In this document: positions 56,992 through 64,000 of the stretch, piece by piece
Layout: each line of letters starts with the position of its first letter
Numbering within the stretch: the stretch's first letter is position 1
Assembly (NCBI RefSeq): GCF_001513745.1
Contig: NZ_CP013380.1
Coordinates: forward strand, 1,736,001 to 1,800,000
Length of the DNA stretch: 64,000 nt
Direction: 5' to 3'
Source of the DNA: Burkholderia humptydooensis
GTDB lineage: Bacteria > Pseudomonadota > Gammaproteobacteria > Burkholderiales > Burkholderiaceae
The notes under the pieces: generated by a model
Database searches by the model: none
Told to the model about the DNA's origin: nothing
Seen by the model: only the letters and a program-made list of their open reading frames with translations
Position numbers and translations under genes: made by a program

Positions 56992-57363
56992 TCAACTGCG
57001 CGCGAGCACGAACACGCCGATCAGGATGATGCCGATGCCCACGAGGCGCTGCACCGACAGCACCTCGCCGAACAGGTACCACGCGGCGAACGCATTGACG
57101 ACGTAGCCGAGCGAGAGCATCGGATACGCGACCGACACGTCGACCCGGGACAGCCCGACGATCCACACGACCACCGAGAGCACGTAGCAGCCGAGGCCGC
57201 CGATGATCGGCAATTGGGTCGCGATCTTGAAGCCGATGGGCACAATGTTCGCACGGGTGAATTCGAAGTGTCCAACGGCGCGCACGCCGGCTTTCAGCAG
57301 CAGTTGCGCGCAGGCGTTCAGCATCACGCCCGTGACGATGCAGAAGAGAGAGACGGGATTCAT
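56992..57363 (-). CDS. SMR/EamA-type small membrane transporter (ArnE/F-like)
   Basis: 123 residues, four membrane helices. LNACAQLLLKAGVRA and VSVAYPMLSLGYVVNAFAAW resemble SMR/ArnE-ArnF. In E. coli ArnE and ArnF flip the Ara4N carrier lipid; here one short gene sits between arnT and arnB and is the natural candidate for that step. It starts 20 bases after arnT. Confidence 0.8.
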   Translation of the reverse strand: MNPVSLFCIVTGVMLNACAQLLLKAGVRAVGHFEFTRANIVPIGFKIATQLPIIGGLGCYVLSVVVWIVGLSRVDVSVAYPMLSLGYVVNAFAAWYLFGEVLSVQRLVGIGIILIGVFVLARS

Positions 57364-57383
57364 CGATTCGGGTCCCTCGCGGC

Positions 57384-59090
57384 TCAGGATTGCGGCTTCT
57401 CGACGACGACGCGCCGGTTGTCGCGCGCGACGACGCGCATCGGCAGGCCCGCTTCCGACAACTGCCTGTAGCGGTCGGGCGACATCAGCGCGAGCGCGTG
57501 GCGATCGGCGCGCCAGCGTTGTTCCCATTCGGCGACGGTCGGAACCCACTTGTCGGGCTCGACCGAGATGCCGAACGCGAGTTCGTCCTTGCGCTCGACC
57601 ATGATCATCGTGTGGCCGACGTAGAACGGCAGCGTGTGGTCGAGCGTGTCGACCGAATAGAACGGCGTGTCGGGCGGCAGCTTCGCGAGCTCCGCGCGGA
57701 TCGCGGGCGCGAGGAGCGCGCCCGAGCTGTAGCGGCCGAACGCGTCGTGCCCGGTGCCGCCGATCGTGCCGAGGAGGAGCCACCCGGCGCCGAACGCGAC
57801 GGCCGCCGCGGCGATGCCCGCGCGGCCCCGGCGATTGAGCCACACGGCGACGAGCGTGAGCGCGAACGCGGCGGCGAGCGCCGCGTACACCCACTTCTGG
57901 AACGCCAGGTATTGCGCATTCGGCGTGCGCGCGTCGCCCAGGCGCGCGAGGAAGAGCGCGCCGAACGCGGCGGCGACGAGGAACACCAGGTAGCCGAACA
58001 GATGGCGGCGGAACCGCTCGCGCGGCACGAGCGGCAGATACGCGCCGATCATCAGCGCGAGCGCGGGCGCGACGGGCAGCACGTACGAGATCAGCTTCGA
58101 GTGCGACGCGCTGAAGAACAGGAAGATGAACGCGCTCCATGTAGCCAGCACGAGCATCGGCGCGAAGCCGTTCGGCTGGCGCGGGATGCGCAGCGCGTGG
58201 CGCACGCTCTGCACGCTCACGGACAGCCACGGCAGGAAGCCGACGATGAGCACCGGCACGAAGTAGTAGAACGCGCCGGGGCGGTTCTGCTCGGGCGTCA
58301 GGTAGCGCCGGAACTGCTGGACGATGAAGAAGAAGTTGAAGAATTCGGGGTTGCGCGACTGCACGAGCACGAACCACGGCGTCGCGATCGCGAAGAAGAC
58401 GACGAGGCCGCTCGCGAGGTGGAGGCGCTTCCACAGCGCCCAGTCGCGCGACGCGAGCGTGTAGAGGACGAGCACGGCGCCCGGCAGGATCAGGCCGACG
58501 AGGCCCTTCGACAGCACGGCGAGCGCCATCGACGCCCAGCAGAGCCACATCCAGCCGCGCTCGGCGCGCTTGCCGATGCCGGGCCGCTGTGCGAGGAGGA
58601 GGGCGCAGAGCGTGATCGTCATCCACAGCGACAGTCCCATGTCGAGCGCGTTGAAGTGGCCCATCAGGTTCCAGTACGGCGAGCTCGCGAGTACGAGCGC
58701 CGCGAAGAAGCCCGCGCGCGGGTTGAACACGCGCGCGCCGGTGTAGCCAGCGAAGAGGACGCCCGCGAAGCTCGCGAGCGCCGTGTACAGGCGTGCCTGC
58801 CATTCGCCGACGCCGAACCACGCGAACGTGAGCGCGTTGAGCCAGGTCTGCAGCGGCGGCTTCTCGAAATACTTGTAGCCGTTGTAGCGCGGCGTGATCC
58901 AGTCGCCCGTGGCGAACATCTCGCGGGCCATTTCGGCGTAGCGGCCTTCGTCGCTCGGGATCAGATGGCGCAGGCCGAGCGGCGCGAACCAGATCACGGC
59001 GAGCGCCGCGACGAGAAAGAGGAGCGTGGCGCGGCTCAGCGTCATGGGCGCGGCGCGATCGAGCGGTAGCCTGGTCGGCGTATCGTTCAT
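57384..59090 (-). CDS. arnT: Ara4N lipid A transferase (GT83)
   Basis: 568 residues from MNDTPTRLPLDRAAP; a TTG at 59150 and an ATG at 59045 are alternatives. About 12 membrane helices. GT83/PMT-like N-terminal periplasmic loop with DEGRYAEMAREMFATGDWI, PRYNGYKYFEKPPLQTWL. Moves Ara4N from the undecaprenyl carrier to lipid A phosphates. First gene of the operon as read on the minus strand. Confidence 0.93.
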   Translation of the reverse strand: MNDTPTRLPLDRAAPMTLSRATLLFLVAALAVIWFAPLGLRHLIPSDEGRYAEMAREMFATGDWITPRYNGYKYFEKPPLQTWLNALTFAWFGVGEWQARLYTALASFAGVLFAGYTGARVFNPRAGFFAALVLASSPYWNLMGHFNALDMGLSLWMTITLCALLLAQRPGIGKRAERGWMWLCWASMALAVLSKGLVGLILPGAVLVLYTLASRDWALWKRLHLASGLVVFFAIATPWFVLVQSRNPEFFNFFFIVQQFRRYLTPEQNRPGAFYYFVPVLIVGFLPWLSVSVQSVRHALRIPRQPNGFAPMLVLATWSAFIFLFFSASHSKLISYVLPVAPALALMIGAYLPLVPRERFRRHLFGYLVFLVAAAFGALFLARLGDARTPNAQYLAFQKWVYAALAAAFALTLVAVWLNRRGRAGIAAAAVAFGAGWLLLGTIGGTGHDAFGRYSSGALLAPAIRAELAKLPPDTPFYSVDTLDHTLPFYVGHTMIMVERKDELAFGISVEPDKWVPTVAEWEQRWRADRHALALMSPDRYRQLSEAGLPMRVVARDNRRVVVEKPQS

Positions 59091-59243
59091 AGGGTTCGTA
59101 TCGAGTTTGTCAGATTCGGTCGGGCGGGTTGCGGCTGTCGTCCGCGGCAAGTGGGACGCGGTGCGAAACAGGGGGCAAACACGGGCACAAGCACAGACGC
59201 AAGCGCCGCCGGGGGTTTTAGCGCGGTGCGGCTTAACGCTCGC

Positions 59244-59618
59244 TTAACGTTCGATCAGCAGCGCCGCGGCGACCTTCCGGCCTTCGGCCATCAGGATGTT
59301 GTACGTGCGGCAGGCGGCCTGGAAATCCATCGTCTCGACGCCGATCCGCTGCGCAGTGAGCTGCGCGGTCAGGCGCGGGTGCGGAAAACGCAGTCTCGCG
59401 CCGCTGCCGAAGATCACGACCTCGGGCTGCGGCTCGAGCAGCATCGCGAAGAGCTCGGGCGTGAGCGCGTCGAACGACGCGACGGGCCATTCGGCGACGG
59501 GCGCGCCCGGCAGCACGATCACGCTCGTCTCGTGGCGCTGCAGATTGATGTCGACATAATCGGGGCCGTAGCCGGTGACGGTATTGAGCGCGTTGCTCGG
59601 GTCCTGATGTAATTTCAA
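59244..59618 (-). CDS. Mth938/NDUFAF3-like domain protein
   Basis: 124 residues from TTG at 59618 with GGAAG six bases upstream. Mth938-like fold: VTGYGPDYVDINLQRHETSV, EVVIFGSGARLRFPHPRL, METMDFQAACRTYNILMAEG. Eukaryotic relatives assist complex I assembly; bacterial role unknown. The longer frame upstream is Pro/Arg noise. Confidence 0.85.
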   Translation of the reverse strand: MKLHQDPSNALNTVTGYGPDYVDINLQRHETSVIVLPGAPVAEWPVASFDALTPELFAMLLEPQPEVVIFGSGARLRFPHPRLTAQLTAQRIGVETMDFQAACRTYNILMAEGRKVAAALLIER

Positions 59619-59946
59619 ATCGGTCTTCCGCGGTGTCGAAAAGGGCCGGAACAGCGGCCGCGCCGCCCGGCGATCCGGCCCCGAACGGGGCGGGCCGCCT
59701 GCCGCGATGCGCACGGCCGTCGTGGCGGACACTGCCGCGCGAAGGCCGCGGCCGGGTTGGTGCATTGCGAAAGTCGGCCAAAATCCGCTAAATTATAACT
59801 TTTTAGCCGCTCCCGGGCGGCGTTTCTGTCGCGCGCCGCCACAAGCCGCGCCCGTCAGCCGCATGAAGCCATTCCTAGACAGCGCGCTACCGGCCGCTCT
59901 CCAGTTTTGATCCCCGCCCCCAGGCCCGCAGGCATTACCCAGGAAC
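59619..59946. other. 328-base divergent promoter region
   Basis: AT-rich core at 59780-59806. TTGCGA (59765-59770) with TAAATT 18 bases on (59789-59794) is a possible alaA promoter; TATAAC at 59794 is an alternative -10. No gene seen. Confidence 0.4.
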
Positions 59947-61194
59947 GTGTCCGCCGTGAAACCGATTCAGAAGTCGAACAAGCTGCTCAATGTCTGCTAC
60001 GACATCCGCGGCCCCGTGCTCGAGCACGCGAAGCGCCTCGAGGACGAGGGGCACCGCATCATCAAGCTGAACATCGGCAATCTGGCCCCGTTTGGATTCG
60101 ACGCGCCGGACGAGATCATCCAGGACATGATCCGCAACCTGCCGATGTCGTCCGGCTATTCGGATTCGAAAGGCGTGTTCGCCGCGCGCAAGGCGATCAT
60201 GCACTACACGCAGCAAAAGGGCGTGCAGGGCGTCGAGCTCGACGACATCTACGTCGGCAACGGCGCATCCGAACTCATCGTGATGGCGACGCAGGCGCTC
60301 CTGAACGACGGCGACGAGGTGCTGCTGCCCGCGCCCGATTACCCGCTCTGGACGGCGGCCGTGAGCCTGTCGGGCGGCACGCCCGTGCACTACGTCTGCG
60401 ACGAGTCGAACCGCTGGATGCCCGATCCCGACGACATTCGCCGCAAGATCACGCCGAACACGAAGGCGCTCGTCGTGATCAACCCGAACAACCCGACGGG
60501 CGCGCTCTATTCGGACGAATTGCTCGTCGAGCTGATCGCGATCGCGCGCGAGCACGGGCTCGTCATCTTCGCCGACGAGGTCTACGACAAGATCGTCTAC
60601 GACGGCAAGTCGCACACGGCGCTCGCGTCGCTCGCGGAGGACGTGATCACCGTCACGTTCAACAGCCTGTCGAAGAGCTACCGGTCGTGCGGCTATCGCG
60701 CGGGCTGGATGTCGGTCGCGGGGCTAACGGCCGGGAACCGCCGCCGCGCGCACGATTACCTGGAGGGGCTCGGCATCCTGTCGTCGATGCGCCTCTGCGC
60801 GAACGTGCCCGGCCAGTACGCGATCCAGACCGCGCTCGGCGGCTATCAGAGCATCAACGAGCTGATCATGCCGAGCGGGCGCCTGTACAAGCAGCGCGAG
60901 CTCGCGTACGACATGCTGACGTCGATTCCCGGCGTGTCGTGCGTGAAGCCGGAAGCGGCGCTCTACATGTTCCCGCGCCTCGACCCGAAGCTCTATCCGA
61001 TCGACAACGACCAGCAGTTCATCCTCGAGCTGCTGCTCCGGGAGCGCGTGCTGCTCGTGCAGGGCACGGGCTTCAACTGGCCGACGCCGGATCACTTCCG
61101 TGTCGTGTTCCTGCCGAACGTCGACGACCTGACCGATTCGATCGAGCGGATCGCGCGCTTCCTCGATGGCTACCGGAAGCGCAACGCGGTCTGA
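59947..61194 (+). CDS. alaA: Alanine-forming transaminase (AlaA type)
   Basis: 415 residues, GTG start. Class I PLP aminotransferase: LNIGNLAPFGFDAPDEI, NPNNPTGALY, FADEVYDKIVYDG, PLP Lys in SLSKSYRSCGYRAGWM. Makes alanine from pyruvate and glutamate. 45 bases before hom, so alaA-hom-thrC are probably co-transcribed. Confidence 0.94.
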   Translation: MSAVKPIQKSNKLLNVCYDIRGPVLEHAKRLEDEGHRIIKLNIGNLAPFGFDAPDEIIQDMIRNLPMSSGYSDSKGVFAARKAIMHYTQQKGVQGVELDDIYVGNGASELIVMATQALLNDGDEVLLPAPDYPLWTAAVSLSGGTPVHYVCDESNRWMPDPDDIRRKITPNTKALVVINPNNPTGALYSDELLVELIAIAREHGLVIFADEVYDKIVYDGKSHTALASLAEDVITVTFNSLSKSYRSCGYRAGWMSVAGLTAGNRRRAHDYLEGLGILSSMRLCANVPGQYAIQTALGGYQSINELIMPSGRLYKQRELAYDMLTSIPGVSCVKPEAALYMFPRLDPKLYPIDNDQQFILELLLRERVLLVQGTGFNWPTPDHFRVVFLPNVDDLTDSIERIARFLDGYRKRNAV

Positions 61195-61239
61195 CCGGGC
61201 GCGTCCCATCTTTTTCATTCAAAATAGACCACACGCAGC

Positions 61240-62568
61240 ATGGAACCGATCAAAGTAGGCCTGTTGGGCTTCGGCACGGTGGGCGGCGGCACCTTCAAGG
61301 TGCTGCGCCGCAACCAGGAAGAAATCAAGCGGCGCGCCGGGCGCGGCATCGAGATCGCGCGCGTCGCGGTACGCAATCCCGCGAAGGCGCTCGCCGCGCT
61401 CGACGGCGACGCGGGCGGCGTGTCGATCGGCGACGATTTCAACGCGGTCGTCGACGATCCGTCGATCGCGATCGTCGCGGAGATGATCGGCGGCACCGGC
61501 ATCGCGCGCGAGCTCGTGCTGCGCGCGATCGCCAACGGCAAGCACGTCGTGACCGCGAACAAGGCGCTGCTCGCCGTGCACGGCACCGAGATCTTCGAGG
61601 CGGCGCGCGAGAAGGGCGTGATGGTGGCGTTCGAGGCGGCCGTCGCGGGCGGCATTCCGATCATCAAGGCGCTGCGCGAGGGGCTGACCGCGAACCGGAT
61701 CCAGTACATCGCGGGCATCATCAACGGCACGACGAACTACATCCTGTCGGAGATGCGCGACCGCGGCCTCGATTTCGCGACGGCGCTCAAGGCCGCGCAG
61801 GAGCTCGGCTACGCGGAAGCCGATCCGACCTTCGACATCGAGGGCGTCGACGCCGCGCACAAGGCGACGATCATGAGCGCGATCGCATTCGGCGTGCCGG
61901 TGCAGTTCGAGCGCGCGTACGTCGAAGGGATCAGCAAGCTCGCCGCGACCGACATCCGCTACGCGGAAGAGCTCGGCTACCGGATCAAGCTGCTCGGCAT
62001 CACGCGCCGCACCGAGCGCGGCATCGAGCTGCGCGTGCACCCGACGCTGATTCCCGCGAAGCGCCTGCTCGCGAACGTCGAGGGCGCGATGAACGCGGTC
62101 GTCGTGCATGGCGACGCGGTCGGCACGACGCTGTACTACGGCAAGGGCGCGGGCGCGGAGCCGACGGCGTCGGCCGTCGTCGCCGATCTCGTCGACGTCA
62201 CGCGCCTGCACACGGCGGACCCCGAGCACCGCGTGCCGCACCTCGCGTTCCAGCCGGACAGCCTGTCGAACACGCCGATCCTGCCGATCGAAGAGGTGAC
62301 GAGCGGCTATTACCTGCGCCTGCGCGTCGCCGACCAGACGGGCGTGCTCGCCGACATCACGCGCATTCTCGCCGAATCGGGCATCTCGATCGACGCGCTG
62401 CTGCAGAAGGAGTCGGAGCAGGTCGACGACGCGAACGGCGAGACCGACATCATCCTGATCACGCACGAGACGATCGAGAAGAACGTCAACGCGGCGATCG
62501 CGCGCATCGAATCGCTCGCGACGGTCGTGTCGAAGGTCACGAAGCTGCGCATGGAAGCGCTCAACTGA
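61240..62568 (+). CDS. hom: Homoserine dehydrogenase
   Basis: 442 residues. NAD(P) site LLGFGTVGGGTFKVL, KHVVTANKALLAV, GIINGTTNYILSEMRD, catalytic Lys region AEADPTFDIEGVDAAHKATI, C-terminal ACT domain RVADQTGVLADITRILAESG. Monofunctional (no aspartokinase), as is usual outside enterics. The ACT domain suggests threonine feedback. 7 bases before thrC. Confidence 0.97.
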   Translation: MEPIKVGLLGFGTVGGGTFKVLRRNQEEIKRRAGRGIEIARVAVRNPAKALAALDGDAGGVSIGDDFNAVVDDPSIAIVAEMIGGTGIARELVLRAIANGKHVVTANKALLAVHGTEIFEAAREKGVMVAFEAAVAGGIPIIKALREGLTANRIQYIAGIINGTTNYILSEMRDRGLDFATALKAAQELGYAEADPTFDIEGVDAAHKATIMSAIAFGVPVQFERAYVEGISKLAATDIRYAEELGYRIKLLGITRRTERGIELRVHPTLIPAKRLLANVEGAMNAVVVHGDAVGTTLYYGKGAGAEPTASAVVADLVDVTRLHTADPEHRVPHLAFQPDSLSNTPILPIEEVTSGYYLRLRVADQTGVLADITRILAESGISIDALLQKESEQVDDANGETDIILITHETIEKNVNAAIARIESLATVVSKVTKLRMEALN

Positions 62569-62575
62569 GGACGAC

Positions 62576-64000
62576 ATGAATTACATCTCCACGCGTGGCG
62601 CCGGCATCGGCGAGCGCCACACGTTCTCCGACATCCTGCTCGGCGGCCTCGCGAAGGACGGCGGGCTCTATCTGCCGAGCGAGTATCCGCGGGTGAGCGC
62701 GGACGAGCTCGCGCGCTGGCGCGCGCTGCCGTACGCGGATCTCGCGTTCGAGATCCTGTCGAAGTTCTGCGACGACATTCCCGCCGACGACCTGCGCGCG
62801 ATCACGCGCCGCACGTACACGGCGGATGTCTACCGCCACACGCGCCACGGCGGGAACGCGGCCGACATCACGCCGCTCACGACGCTCGGCGTCGAGCACG
62901 GCGCGCCCGTCGCGCTGCTCGAGCTGTCGAACGGCCCGACGCTCGCGTTCAAGGACATGGCGATGCAGTTGCTCGGCAACCTGTTCGAGTACACGCTCGC
63001 GAGGCACGGCGAAACGCTGAACATCCTCGGCGCGACGTCGGGCGACACGGGCAGCGCGGCCGAGTACGCGATGCGCGGCAAAGCGGGCGTGCGCGTGTTC
63101 ATGCTGTCGCCGCACCAGAAGATGAGCGCGTTCCAGACCGCGCAGATGTACAGCCTGCAGGACCCGAACATCTTCAACCTCGCGGTGCAGGGCGTGTTCG
63201 ACGACTGCCAGGACATCGTGAAGGCCGTGTCGAACGATCACGCGTTCAAGGCGCAGCAGAAGATCGGCACGGTCAATTCGATCAACTGGGCGCGCGTCGT
63301 CGCGCAGGTCGTCTACTACTTCAAGGGCTACTTCGCGGCGACGCAGTCCAACGACGAGCGCGTGTCGTTCACGGTGCCGTCGGGTAACTTCGGCAACGTC
63401 TGCGCGGGCCACATCGCGCGCATGATGGGGCTGCCGATCGCGAAGCTCGTCGTCGCGACGAACGAGAACGACGTGCTCGACGAGTTCTTCCGCACGGGCG
63501 CGTACCGCGTGCGCAGCGCCGAGGACACGTATCACACGAGCAGCCCGAGCATGGACATCTCGAAGGCGTCGAACTTCGAGCGCTTCGTGTTCGACCTGCT
63601 CGGCCGCGATCCGGCGCGCGTCGTCCAGTTGTTTCGCGACGTCGAGCAAAAGGGCGGCTTCGATCTTGCGGCGAGCGGCGATTTCGCGCGCGTCGCCGAG
63701 TTCGGCTTCGTGTCGGGCCGCAGCACGCACGCGGACCGGCTCGCGACGATCCGCGACGCGTTCGGGCGCTACGGCACGACGATCGACACGCACACGGCCG
63801 ATGGTCTGAAGGTCGCGCGCGAGCATCTGCAGCCGGGCGTGCCGATGGTCGTGCTCGAGACCGCGCAGCCGATCAAGTTCGGCGAGACGATCCGCGAGGC
63901 GCTCGGGCGGGAGCCGTCGCGGCCCGCCGCGTTCGACGGGCTCGAGGCGCTGCCGCAGCGCTTCGAGGTCGTCGGCGCGAACGCTCAGCAGGTGAAGGAC
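62576..64000 (+). CDS. thrC: Threonine synthase (3' end cut off)
   Basis: 475 codons to the window edge; the stop lies outside. Starts MNYISTRGAGIGERHTFSDI. PLP Lys126 in NGPTLAFKDMAMQ, GATSGDTGSAAEYAMRGK, NSINWARVVAQVVYYF, VPSGNFGNVCAGHIA. Converts O-phosphohomoserine to threonine. No frameshift seen in the part present. Confidence 0.97.
   Translation, partial: MNYISTRGAGIGERHTFSDILLGGLAKDGGLYLPSEYPRVSADELARWRALPYADLAFEILSKFCDDIPADDLRAITRRTYTADVYRHTRHGGNAADITPLTTLGVEHGAPVALLELSNGPTLAFKDMAMQLLGNLFEYTLARHGETLNILGATSGDTGSAAEYAMRGKAGVRVFMLSPHQKMSAFQTAQMYSLQDPNIFNLAVQGVFDDCQDIVKAVSNDHAFKAQQKIGTVNSINWARVVAQVVYYFKGYFAATQSNDERVSFTVPSGNFGNVCAGHIARMMGLPIAKLVVATNENDVLDEFFRTGAYRVRSAEDTYHTSSPSMDISKASNFERFVFDLLGRDPARVVQLFRDVEQKGGFDLAASGDFARVAEFGFVSGRSTHADRLATIRDAFGRYGTTIDTHTADGLKVAREHLQPGVPMVVLETAQPIKFGETIREALGREPSRPAAFDGLEALPQRFEVVGANAQQVKD

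Noticed and set aside
59907..62579. 890-codon plus-strand frame over alaA and hom
   Set aside because: Overlaps two real genes in another frame and has shadow composition.

Overview
The window is about 68% GC, uses GC-rich third positions throughout, and carries gene neighbourhoods typical of a Burkholderia main chromosome: rpsF-priB-rpsR-rplI-dnaB, purL next to a parvulin gene, an L-Ara4N lipid A operon with arnA split in two, and alaA-hom-thrC. It most resembles the Burkholderia pseudomallei group. That assignment rests on recognition of gene order and protein sequence, not on a search. Almost all of it is core genome. I see no insertion sequence, prophage, CRISPR array, rRNA or tRNA.

Layout: 1-7.9 kb holds purL (its start is cut off), a convergent minus-strand run ppiC-type isomerase/bolA/yciB/msrB/selO, and a shared terminator. 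8-18.7 kb is a fatty-acid and acyl-CoA region: acyl-CoA synthetase, a fused enoyl-CoA hydratase/3-hydroxyacyl-CoA dehydrogenase behind a TetR-like operator, nicotinamidase, thiolase, a small unknown gene of atypical composition, a Dabb protein, a hotdog thioesterase, an MDR reductase, an HSL-type esterase and a GNAT. 18.7-25.7 kb has an NRDE protein and ygfZ facing mltG-tmk-holB-GNAT-tatD-ankyrin. 25.7-34 kb holds a Rap1a/Tai-like secreted protein, an MscS channel, an AAA ATPase behind a 9-bp tandem repeat, a glycosyltransferase, several small envelope proteins (SYLF lipoprotein, two-TM protein, PsiF, LysM/BON) and an asparaginase.

34.4-39.2 kb is the glyoxylate-to-glycerate route gcl-hyi-glxR with a divergent LysR regulator. 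39.2-42.5 kb contains the most interesting unit: a Tat-exported metallophosphoesterase and a Tat-type cupredoxin, transcribed away from an ECF sigma factor and its zinc-finger anti-sigma factor. The intergenic region carries, on opposite strands, two copies of the same promoter-like element (GGGAATA-N16-GGTA), one facing each operon. This predicts a self-activating sigma factor that co-controls the exported copper protein. The cupredoxin keeps most of a CuA-type ligand set but has Met where the first His should be.

42.7-47.6 kb has the ribosomal/primosomal operon, dnaB, and a DUF47-Pit phosphate transport pair. 47.8-51.7 kb has an NlpC/P60 lipoprotein with an in-frame 9-bp repeat, phoH (PIN plus ATPase) and bcp. 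51.8-59.1 kb is the Ara4N operon (arnT, an SMR-type small membrane protein, arnB, arnC, formyltransferase, dehydrogenase, arnD), which modifies lipid A and underlies polymyxin resistance. 59.2-64 kb holds an Mth938-like protein divergent from alaA-hom-thrC; thrC runs off the window end.
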